Positions 8,525-15,156 of a DNA stretch of 46,380 nucleotides are shown in pieces (position 1 is the first letter of the stretch; each line of letters begins with the position of its first letter). The stretch is from assembly GCA_040386195.1 (NCBI GenBank), contig JAZKFV010000010.1:1-46380 (forward strand), read 5' to 3'. Under the pieces are notes generated by a model. The model saw only the letters and a list, made by a program, of their open reading frames with translations, did not search any database and was not told where the DNA came from. The DNA is from JAJTCH01 sp040386195 (lineage in GTDB: Bacteria; Pseudomonadota; Alphaproteobacteria; Rickettsiales; UBA1997). Both the position numbers and the translations under genes were made by a program.

Positions 8525-9946
8525 TTAGTCGTTGCTAGGAGCGTATTTGATGGTTTTGTAAAAGTTGTAAGCCATTAAAAAACCGCCAGCCAAGAAAAAT
8601 AAACCGCCAATAGCGCGGGTTAAATAAATTGGGTGTAATGCCGAAACTACTTCCACGAAGGAATATTGCAAAAAGCCCATTTCATTATAAGAGCGCCACA
8701 TCAAACCTTGCATAATGCCACCAACCCACATTGCGGTGATGTATAAAACGATGCCGATAGTGGCGAGCCAAAAATGGATGCTGACCCATTTGACTGAATA
8801 AATATCTTTTTTATTCCACAACACCGGAACTAAATGATATAAGGCGCCAAAGCTAATCATTGCCACCCAGCCCAGAGCGCCGGAGTGAACGTGGCCGATA
8901 GTCCATTCGGTGTAATGAGATAAAGCGTTGACGGTTTTGATCGCCATAACCGGGCCTTCAAAAGTGCTCATTCCGTAGAAGGCAACGGCGGTGATTAGAA
9001 AGCGTAAAACCGGATCAGTTCTAAGTTTATCCCAAGCACCCGACAAAGTTAAAATGCCGTTAAGCATTCCGCCCCAAGATGGCATCCACAACATTATCGA
9101 GAAAGTCATTCCCAAAGTTTGCGCCCAATCTGGCAAAGAAGTGTAGTGCAAATGGTGCGGGCCCGCCCAAATGTAAATAAAAATTAATGACCAAAAATGC
9201 AGAATTGAAAGACGATAAGAATAAACTGGCTGACCAGCGCGTTTAGGAATGAAGTAATACATAATGCCCAAAAAGCCGGCAGTTAAGAAAAAGCCAACCG
9301 CATTATGACCATACCACCATTGAATCATCGCAGATTGCACGCCGCCAAATAACGGATAGCTGGCAGTACCGTCAAGGCGTAGTGGAATAGAAAGGTTGTT
9401 GACAATATGCAAAATGGCGACGGTGACAATGAAGCCAAGATAAAACCAGTTAGCAACATAGATATGCGGTTCTTTGCGGTTTTTAACGGTCATTATGTAG
9501 ACCAGAAAATAGCAAACCCAAATGATAGTTAACCACAAATCAGCATACCATTCTGGTTCAGCATATTCTTTAGCTTCGGTAATTCCAAAAACATAACCAA
9601 CCGCCGCCATAACAATGAAGGCTTGATAACCCCAGAAAATAAATTTGAGAAAACCATCCGAGCCCCAAAGCCTTGCCTGACAAGTTCTTTGTACGACAAA
9701 AAAACTAGTGGCGAATAAAACATTGCCGCCAAAAGCAAAAATTACTGCCGAAGTGTGAAGCGGGCGAAGCCTGCCAAAGCTAGCAAATTCGCCTAAATTG
9801 AGAATTGGGAAAGTGAGTTGCAAAGCAATAATCACCCCCATCAAAAAACCAACAATGCCCCAAAAAGTAGAGGCAATGGTGAATAATTTTATAATGTCGT
9901 AATTGTAATGTTGCTCAGATTCTTTGCTTGATGAATATTCAGACAT
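8525..9946 (-). CDS. ccoN: Cytochrome cbb3 oxidase catalytic subunit I
   Basis: 473 aa with about 12 hydrophobic helices. This is the heme-copper catalytic subunit that reduces O2 and pumps protons. Landmarks are RPLHTSAVIFAFGGNVLF (low-spin heme ligand region), WWYGHNAVGFFLTAGF (CuB His plus the cbb3 Tyr region), AGPHHLHYTSLPDWAQ (two further CuB His) and HYTEWTIGHVHSGALGW (heme ligands near the C-terminal side). It starts 1 nt after the end of the upstream HCxGMCG membrane-protein gene and leads the ccoNOQP cluster. The usual accessory block ccoGHIS is not in this window; assembly factors must lie elsewhere or be replaced. Confidence 0.97.
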   Translation of the reverse strand: MSEYSSSKESEQHYNYDIIKLFTIASTFWGIVGFLMGVIIALQLTFPILNLGEFASFGRLRPLHTSAVIFAFGGNVLFATSFFVVQRTCQARLWGSDGFLKFIFWGYQAFIVMAAVGYVFGITEAKEYAEPEWYADLWLTIIWVCYFLVYIMTVKNRKEPHIYVANWFYLGFIVTVAILHIVNNLSIPLRLDGTASYPLFGGVQSAMIQWWYGHNAVGFFLTAGFLGIMYYFIPKRAGQPVYSYRLSILHFWSLIFIYIWAGPHHLHYTSLPDWAQTLGMTFSIMLWMPSWGGMLNGILTLSGAWDKLRTDPVLRFLITAVAFYGMSTFEGPVMAIKTVNALSHYTEWTIGHVHSGALGWVAMISFGALYHLVPVLWNKKDIYSVKWVSIHFWLATIGIVLYITAMWVGGIMQGLMWRSYNEMGFLQYSFVEVVSALHPIYLTRAIGGLFFLAGGFLMAYNFYKTIKYAPSND

Positions 9947-9947
9947 T

Positions 9948-10679
9948 TTAAATTTGATTAAAAATTAAACCAAACGCCATCACCAGAAGGGTGACGATGT
10001 TGATAAGTAGGATTATTTTGGTAAATAATTTTAAATATTTAATTCTACTAAAAAACCAATAACCGCCGCAGGCAGTCATAAATAAAGCGGGAATTGTGCC
10101 AATTCCAAAAGCCAACATTGCCAGCAAAACCGCAAAATGATTATCCAAAGATAAGGTGGTGACAATGGCGCCATAAACCAAGCCGCAAGGTATAAAGCCA
10201 AGCGCGATGCCTAAAAAATAATTCTTTAAACCAGTTGGATTTAAAAATAGAGAATTAATGAAATTTTTTAGAAAAGAAAAAAAAGCTAAAAAATTTTTCC
10301 AGTCAATTGTTGAATGGCGGCGAATTCTAAAAGGTAATTTAATTTTTGCAATTGTGGAGTTAAAAATTATCAACGCGCCAATCATCAATAAAATTCCCGC
10401 CAGCTGTTTGAAGCCAGCAATATTTTTTAAGTTTTTGGCAAGATAAGAAGATATTAAAGCGATAAAGCAGTAAGTAGTAATTCGACCGCAATGATAAGGC
10501 AAAAGCGCGAGTCCGGATAATTTTTTAAAAACCGTGATTTGTTCAATCGAGATTTTATTTAAACGATTAGAAACCTGGGTTAAAACAAATGGCCCGCACA
10601 TTCCGGCGCAATGAGAAAAGCCGCCCAAAAGCCCAAAAGTGAAAAGAGAAATGATGATAATTAATTCAGAATGGCTCAT
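9948..10679 (-). CDS. Sulfite exporter TauE/SafE-type (COG2836) membrane protein, cbb3-associated
   Basis: 243 aa with six to seven hydrophobic segments. The first helix contains GGFSHCAGMCGP (His23, Cys24, Met27, Cys28), the hallmark of the COG2836 branch of the TauE/SafE superfamily. A second conserved block is LLPYHCGRITTYC. By family knowledge, members near cbb3 or heavy-metal genes are suspected to act in copper or heme-copper oxidase assembly. The Cys/His/Met motif is compatible with metal handling, but no reaction is proven. The stop is 1 nt before ccoN and the start overlaps the Mth938-like gene by 4 nt (ATGA). Its place in front of ccoN, where accessory genes are otherwise missing, supports an assembly role. 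Confidence 0.78.
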   Translation of the reverse strand: MSHSELIIIISLFTFGLLGGFSHCAGMCGPFVLTQVSNRLNKISIEQITVFKKLSGLALLPYHCGRITTYCFIALISSYLAKNLKNIAGFKQLAGILLMIGALIIFNSTIAKIKLPFRIRRHSTIDWKNFLAFFSFLKNFINSLFLNPTGLKNYFLGIALGFIPCGLVYGAIVTTLSLDNHFAVLLAMLAFGIGTIPALFMTACGGYWFFSRIKYLKLFTKIILLINIVTLLVMAFGLIFNQI

Positions 10680-11053
10680 AAAATCGGCATTAAAAACACC
10701 GCAACATTACGATCTTCCATCATTAGAATGTTGTAAGTGCGGCAAGCCGAGCCAGTATTCATCTCGTCAATTGCAATTTCTGGATAATAAGTTTTAATTT
10801 TGTTTTTTAAATCAGAAGAAATTATTTTGTGATGATTGCCAGTTCCAATCAGTAAAATTTCTGGCTGAAAATCGAAAATAATTTTCAAATCTTGCTCAAA
10901 AAAATCTGCAAGCGAATTAATTTTCACTTCAATAATTTGATTGGAAGTTAAAATTATTGAATTGTGATAAAGAGTTTCATTAATTTTAAAACCCTCAATT
11001 CCATAACCATTAATAACATTGCGATTTTTGGGAATTGCCGGCGTGATATCCAT
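10676..11053 (-). CDS. Mth938-like / NDUFAF3-type domain protein (DUF498)
   Basis: 125 aa, a single Mth938-like fold. The N-terminal half has the INGYGIEGFKINETLYHNSIIL pattern and the core has PEILLIGTGNHHKI, followed by a segment containing NTGSACRTYNIL and ending MMEDRNVAVFLMPIL. Alphaproteobacterial members are related to the mitochondrial complex I assembly factor NDUFAF3, and many sit near secF or respiratory genes. Here it is the promoter-proximal gene of the cbb3 operon and overlaps the next gene by 4 nt, consistent with a role in membrane-complex assembly. The exact function is unproven. Confidence 0.82.
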   Translation of the reverse strand: MDITPAIPKNRNVINGYGIEGFKINETLYHNSIILTSNQIIEVKINSLADFFEQDLKIIFDFQPEILLIGTGNHHKIISSDLKNKIKTYYPEIAIDEMNTGSACRTYNILMMEDRNVAVFLMPIL

Positions 11054-11057
11054 ATTT

Positions 11058-11193
11058 ATACCGAATCTGATTCAAAAATACCGAACCTAAATTTATCAGA
11101 TTCGGTATGGGGATCCCCACCTGCGTGGGGCGCCAGTAGTCTGGCGTTTTTAAAATAAAATATACCAAGCTAATTTAACCAAATTGGCTTGGT
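11058..11193. repeat. Cluster of four hairpins between divergent genes, including a terminator-like one
   Basis: Four consecutive inverted repeats are visible: (1) ATACCGAATCTGA 11058-11070 with its exact complement at 11096-11108; (2) CCCCAC 11115-11120 / GTGGGG 11125-11130; (3) CGCCAG 11131-11136 / CTGGCG 11141-11146 followed by TTTTT, a classical intrinsic-terminator shape on the + strand; (4) 11164-11176 / 11181-11193, 13-bp arms with one G:T pair. No + strand gene ends upstream, so the terminator shape lies in the divergent promoter region of the cbb3 operon (minus) and the PEBP gene (plus). The cluster may be a composite palindromic element or a leader control region. Confidence 0.7.
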
Positions 11194-11277
11194 TTATTTC
11201 AATTGCAATTAAGTGTTTATTCCTTTTTAATTTGCCCGATCTTACTTTTTCTAATCATCAATCTCAATCAATAAAAT

Positions 11278-11832
11278 ATGAAAAAATTTCAACTATTAGC
11301 AGCAATCTGCTCGCTATATTTTATTGTCAATTCAGCAAATGCAATGACAATTTCTAGCGCTGATTTTAAAGAAGGCGAAACCATCAAAGAAGCCAATGTT
11401 TTCAACGGTTTTGGCTGCCAAGGCAAAAACATTTCTCCCCAAATTATTATCAACGACATTCCTGCTAACGCCAAAAGTTTAGCGCTCACCGTCTATGATC
11501 CAGATGCTCCAACCGGCAGCGGCTGGTGGCATTGGGTGGTTTATAATATTCCTGCTAAAACCAAAACAATCTTTTCTGGCGATGTTACCCACTCAAAAGA
11601 ATTAAGCTTTGGTAAAGCCGCCGTTTTCGGAAAAAATGATTTTGGAACTTTTGAATATGGCGGTCCTTGCCCACCAGCTGGGCACGGCGTTCATCATTAC
11701 ACCTTAACCGTTTATGCTTTGGGTGTTGATAAATTAAATTTACCCAAAGATGCCTCGGCGGCTTTAATTGGCTATAATATCAACGCCAATATGGTTGACA
11801 AAGCTTCAATTACCGCACTTTATAAAAGATAA
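11278..11832 (+). CDS. Secreted PEBP / YbhB-YbcL family protein
   Basis: 184 aa. A cleavable signal peptide (KKFQLLAAICSLYFIVNSANA) predicts periplasmic export. The phosphatidylethanolamine-binding-protein fold is shown by GKNISPQIIINDIP, the DPDAPTGSGWWHWVVYNIP motif, the GPCPPAGHGVHHYTLTVYAL motif with the ligand-pocket Asp and His residues, and a C-terminal ALIGYNINANMVDKASITALY. Bacterial YbhB/YbcL proteins bind small anionic ligands, but their role is poorly defined. It lies 24 nt upstream of pepA on the same strand and probably shares its transcript. Confidence 0.9.
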   Translation: MKKFQLLAAICSLYFIVNSANAMTISSADFKEGETIKEANVFNGFGCQGKNISPQIIINDIPANAKSLALTVYDPDAPTGSGWWHWVVYNIPAKTKTIFSGDVTHSKELSFGKAAVFGKNDFGTFEYGGPCPPAGHGVHHYTLTVYALGVDKLNLPKDASAALIGYNINANMVDKASITALYKR

Positions 11833-11856
11833 TTTTAACCAATTAATAATCAGATT

Positions 11857-13305
11857 ATGCAAATCAATTTCACTCAATCTTTCGAATTTAAAAATAAATC
11901 AAATGCCGTTTTGGTTCTTTTGGTCAGCGAAGAAATCGCCAAAAAATCTAAAGATGGTTTTTTAGGCAAAGCTAAAGATCTTTATAATTTCACCGGCAAA
12001 GCCAATCAAATCAATATGTTAGCAACTGACGGAAGTTTGTTGATTCTGGCTGGAATTGGTGCGGAAAATAAATTTGATAATTTAGCTGCGCAAAAAACTG
12101 GTGGAAAAATTGCTGCTTATTTGAACGGCAATAAAATTAAAGAAGCGGTGATTAGTTTTGAAAATGATGGTGAAATTGCTGCCAATATTGCTTTTGGCGT
12201 GCATTTGCAAAATTATCGTTTTAACAAATATTTCAACGATAAAAAAGAAGGCAAAACTGTAAATTTAAAATCAGTTCACATCATCGCTAAAGATTTAACT
12301 AAAGCTAAAAAACATTTTGCTGAGTTGGAATTAGTGATCAAAAATATTTTCTTAACTAGAGATCTAGTTTCTGAGCCGGCAAATGAATTGAATCCAGAAA
12401 GCTACGCTAAAATTTGCCAAGCCATAAAAGTTTCAGGTTTGCAAATTGAAGTTCTTGGTGAAAAAGAAATGGCAAAGCTGGGAATGGGCAGTTTGCTTGG
12501 TGTTGGGCAAGGAAGTGAGAAAGAATCTAAGTTGGTAATTTTTAAATATTTTGGTGCTAAAAATAAAAAGGAAACCCCAATTGCTTTTATTGGCAAAGGC
12601 GTAACTTTCGACACTGGCGGCATTTCCATCAAACCTTCCAACAATATGGAAGATATGAAAACTGATATGGCTGGCTCAGCCGTGGTGGTTGGTTTGATGA
12701 AATTATTGGCGGAAAGAAAAGCCAAAGTGAACGCGATTGGCGCCATCGGCATTGTTGAAAATATGCCCAGCGGCACCGCGCAAAGACCAGGTGATGTTGT
12801 AAAATCAATGTCCGGACAAACTATCGAAGTTATCAACACCGACGCTGAAGGCAGATTAGTTTTGGCTGATGTTTTGCATTATGTGAACACCAAATTCAAA
12901 CCAAAATTTATGGTTGATTTGGCAACTCTAACCGGCGCAATCATTGTTGCTTTGGCTGATGTTCACGCTGGATTATTTTCTAACGATGATGAACTTTCTA
13001 ATCAATTATTAGCAGCTGGTAAAAAATCTGGCGAAACTTTATGGAGAATGCCAGTTTCAGAAGAATATGATGCAATGATTAATTCCGATATTGCTGATAT
13101 GAAAAACGTTGGCGCTGGACGCGGTGCCGGCAGCACAACTGCCGCACAATTTTTACATCGCTTCGTTGGCAAAACTAAATGGGCACATTTGGATATTGCT
13201 GGCGTTGCTTGGAAAGGCAAGGGCGACGCAACTGCGGTGAAAGGCGCGACTGGTTTTGGTGTAAAATTATTGAACCAGCTCGTGATTGATAATTACGAAA
13301 AATAA
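11857..13305 (+). CDS. pepA: Leucyl aminopeptidase (M17)
   Basis: 482 aa, normal length for the family. It removes N-terminal residues, preferring Leu, with two metal ions. The N-terminal macro-like domain is divergent. The catalytic domain has IGKGVTFDTGGISIKPSNNMEDMKTDMAGSA (metal-binding Lys and Asp), the signature NTDAEGRLVLAD (327-338) and the late motif NVGAGRGAGSTTAAQFLHRF. All metal-ligand positions look intact. It is a cytosolic enzyme for turnover of peptides. It ends 3 nt from the convergent lapA-like gene. Confidence 0.95.
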   Translation: MQINFTQSFEFKNKSNAVLVLLVSEEIAKKSKDGFLGKAKDLYNFTGKANQINMLATDGSLLILAGIGAENKFDNLAAQKTGGKIAAYLNGNKIKEAVISFENDGEIAANIAFGVHLQNYRFNKYFNDKKEGKTVNLKSVHIIAKDLTKAKKHFAELELVIKNIFLTRDLVSEPANELNPESYAKICQAIKVSGLQIEVLGEKEMAKLGMGSLLGVGQGSEKESKLVIFKYFGAKNKKETPIAFIGKGVTFDTGGISIKPSNNMEDMKTDMAGSAVVVGLMKLLAERKAKVNAIGAIGIVENMPSGTAQRPGDVVKSMSGQTIEVINTDAEGRLVLADVLHYVNTKFKPKFMVDLATLTGAIIVALADVHAGLFSNDDELSNQLLAAGKKSGETLWRMPVSEEYDAMINSDIADMKNVGAGRGAGSTTAAQFLHRFVGKTKWAHLDIAGVAWKGKGDATAVKGATGFGVKLLNQLVIDNYEK

Positions 13306-13308
13306 TTT

Positions 13309-13614
13309 TTAACTTCTATTTTTTTTATGACTTGCAACCCGCATCTGTAAGAATTTTATTTTCCATCCACTAATAAAATTCTTAAACTTCTCTTTGGTTA
13401 AAGCCAACGAAGAACACAAAAACCCCATCAAAACTCCACCAAAAAAACAAAATAAAATTATCAAAAATAATTTTGCCTCAACTTCAAAAGGCAATGGCGC
13501 TAGTGAAATCGTGACATTTTGATGGTTGTTCAAACAAAACACCATGATGATGGCGACGATTAAAATAAAAATAAATTTATTGACGATTCTGAAAAGTGAT
13601 TTGATGAGTCTCAT
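13309..13614 (-). CDS. LapA-domain (DUF1049) inner-membrane protein
   Basis: 101 aa with two membrane helices (about 13-30 and 46-69). The LapA pattern runs from FCLNNHQNVTISLAPLPFEVEAKLFLIILFCFFGGVLMGFLCS, followed by a basic cytosolic tail (KEKFKNFISGWKIKFLQMRVASHKKNRS). LapA (YciS) helps regulate LPS export in enteric bacteria through LapB/FtsH. The alphaproteobacterial homologues are small, and the same role is only inferred. It is transcribed away from the palindrome at 13655-13742 and converges on pepA. Confidence 0.8.
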   Translation of the reverse strand: MRLIKSLFRIVNKFIFILIVAIIMVFCLNNHQNVTISLAPLPFEVEAKLFLIILFCFFGGVLMGFLCSSLALTKEKFKNFISGWKIKFLQMRVASHKKNRS

Positions 13615-13654
13615 ATAATTATTTAATTTTTTTAGTTTGCATCCTCAATACTCG

Positions 13655-13797
13655 CTGTCATCCTGAGCGAAGCGAAGGATCTCGTGAGTTAGAGCTTTGA
13701 ATCCAAAACTCATGAGATCCTTCGCTTCGCTCAGGATGACAGTTTTTACTCAGGATGACAGTTTTTACTCAGGATGACAGTTCTTACTCAGGATGGC
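13655..13797. repeat. 36-bp-arm palindrome followed by 19-bp tandem repeats
   Basis: Arms 13655-13690 and 13707-13742 are reverse complements with one mismatch (core GTCATCCTGAGCGAAGCGAA). The end of the right arm is then copied as a tandem array with a 19-bp unit (ACTCAGGATGACAGTTTTT) at 13729-13747, 13748-13766, 13767-13785 and a partial fourth unit from 13786. The fourth unit supplies the stop codon and last residues (LPS) of the glycerol-1-phosphate dehydrogenase gene, so the repeat has overwritten the 3' end of that gene. The palindrome can also act as a transcription terminator. It resembles dispersed palindromes common in Rickettsiales-like genomes. Confidence 0.85.
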
Positions 13798-15056
13798 AAT
13801 GAACGAGTTGCAACTATTTTTTCTAAATCTAAACTAGTAAAACGGTTTCTAATCAAGTGAGCATTGGTCAAAGCTTGATTATAAATTTTTTCTTCAAAGC
13901 CAATTTCCTCACATTTTTCTGGCAAAGCAAATTTACGATAAGACTTTAGCAAGTCATTTTTACTTATAAATGTTTTTTGCAATTCGGCTCTAATGTTGTG
14001 CCAGTTGGCTTGCAGATGCTGATTTATTTTGTTTGCCAAATTCTCATCAATTGCTTTTTTGTTAATCTCACTGAAAAAATGTTCTGCCAAATCTTTATCA
14101 AAAATTTTCTCTAAATCATTTTGATTAAAATTTGTTGCTCTAATTTGCAAATTTTCTTGCTGCAAAATTTTCTCCTGCAGCTCGGCAACGCTCAAAGTGC
14201 AAACCGCAATTTGCTCGCCGTGATAGGTGTTCTGAGCAATTTGCGGATATAAAATTTCAATATAATGCGCAATCAAATGCTCAGCTTGACTAGCGGGATA
14301 ACTGCCGCCGCAGATGTACATTCCAAGTCCGGAAATGATTAGCATTTCCGTTAAAGTCGTAAGTTGTAAGTCGTGAGTCGTGAGTTGTTGATAATGCGAT
14401 TTTAGCAAATCAAAAGGAGTTGGGTTGTAATAAGTGCCAAGAATTAAATGCGATAACAGCCAATCAAACTGACAAGTTGAAAAACATAAACTATCGCCAA
14501 TGCCCGATTTTATTAGTCGCAAAGGTGCATTTTCTAAAACATCTAAATCTAAATAAATTGCAGTTGGAAGATGAGCTGGAATTGAAGTTTTGTAGCCATG
14601 CACCCCCATCGTTTGCTGACGCAAACTCGCTCCCCCTAAATAGGGGGAACCTCCAACAGTAATCGAAGCATTGGCAGAAGCATAACCATTCATCGAAGGC
14701 GCGGTGCCAAAAATTATGTAAGGAATTTTTAAACGAAAACTAGCAACTTTGCACAAATCATTAATCACGCCCGAACCAACGGCGATAATTAAATCATGGC
14801 TTTGAGCATGATGAATAATTTCTGCAACATTGGCTTCGTCAGCTTTGGGGCTTTGTAAAACAAGGCTTGGACAAGAAAGTTGATCAATGATTCTTTGAGC
14901 AATTGGATAAATATTTTGATCGGTAACTAAAAGAATTTTTTGTTTTGTGATGTGAAGATTGAATATTAAATCAGCAGCTTCATCAATCAAATTACGGGCA
15001 ATTAAAATTTCCTGAATCGGAATTTTAAATTCGGTAATTATTTCTTTTATGCGCAC
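13788..15056 (-). CDS. sn-Glycerol-1-phosphate dehydrogenase (AraM/EgsA-like) with repeat-derived insertions
   Basis: 422 aa. Reduces dihydroxyacetone phosphate to sn-glycerol-1-phosphate, the glycerol stereoisomer used in archaeal ether lipids; bacterial AraM makes it in Bacillus. Motifs are the nucleotide-binding GSGVINDLCK (94-103), the substrate loop TAPSMNGYAS (118-127), and the metal ligands Asp188 (GIGD), His260 (ASQAEH) and His279 (YHG). Two segments look foreign. About 17 residues after ITVGG (137-154) are encoded by a palindromic element. Residues 224-235 are encoded by five 7-bp repeats. The last residues come from the 19-bp tandem repeat. The catalytic residues all survive, so the gene may be functional. 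It lies downstream of truncated alaS. Confidence 0.85.
   Translation of the reverse strand: MRIKEIITEFKIPIQEILIARNLIDEAADLIFNLHITKQKILLVTDQNIYPIAQRIIDQLSCPSLVLQSPKADEANVAEIIHHAQSHDLIIAVGSGVINDLCKVASFRLKIPYIIFGTAPSMNGYASANASITVGGSPYLGGASLRQQTMGVHGYKTSIPAHLPTAIYLDLDVLENAPLRLIKSGIGDSLCFSTCQFDWLLSHLILGTYYNPTPFDLLKSHYQQLTTHDLQLTTLTEMLIISGLGMYICGGSYPASQAEHLIAHYIEILYPQIAQNTYHGEQIAVCTLSVAELQEKILQQENLQIRATNFNQNDLEKIFDKDLAEHFFSEINKKAIDENLANKINQHLQANWHNIRAELQKTFISKNDLLKSYRKFALPEKCEEIGFEEKIYNQALTNAHLIRNRFTSLDLEKIVATRSLPS
14353..14387. repeat. Five heptamer tandem repeats inside the G1P dehydrogenase gene
   Basis: Units of 7 bp (AAAGTCG, TAAGTTG, TAAGTCG, TGAGTCG, TGAGTTG) lie back to back and encode the low-complexity stretch around QLTTHDLQLTT on the minus strand. 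The total of 35 bp is not a multiple of three, so gain or loss of one unit would shift the frame. Confidence 0.85.
14601..14654. repeat. In-frame palindromic insertion inside the G1P dehydrogenase gene
   Basis: Two adjacent hairpins, GTTTGC 14611-14616 / GCAAAC 14621-14626 and TCCCCCTA 14631-14638 / TAGGGGGA 14641-14648, lie in the coding sequence. They encode the extra residues SPYLGGASLRQQTMGVH. The frame is open on both sides, and the flanking residues (ITVGG and GYKTSIPAHLP) are adjacent in normal family members. Confidence 0.75.
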
Positions 15057-15083
15057 TATTTAATTATTTTTTATTATTTTAAT

Positions 15084-15149
15084 CGTCATCCCAGCGAAAG
15101 CTGGGATCTCAGCAAGCTGGACAAGATCCCAGCTTTCGCTGGGATGACG
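15084..15149. repeat. Perfect 26-bp-arm palindrome downstream of truncated alaS
   Basis: Arms 15084-15109 and 15124-15149 are exact reverse complements (CGTCATCCCAGCGAAAGCTG...), with a smaller nested hairpin CCCAGC-GAAA-GCTGGG in each arm. The right arm ends 8 nt from the premature stop of alaS. It shares the GTCATCC terminal core with the palindrome at 13655, suggesting related dispersed elements. In transcripts it would form a very stable hairpin. Confidence 0.9.
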
Positions 15150-15156
15150 CGATGCG

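Noticed and set aside
13600..15150. Possible CRISPR array from repeated GTCATCC units
   Set aside because: The units are inverted arms of palindromes and a head-to-tail 19-bp array without spacers; no cas genes are present.
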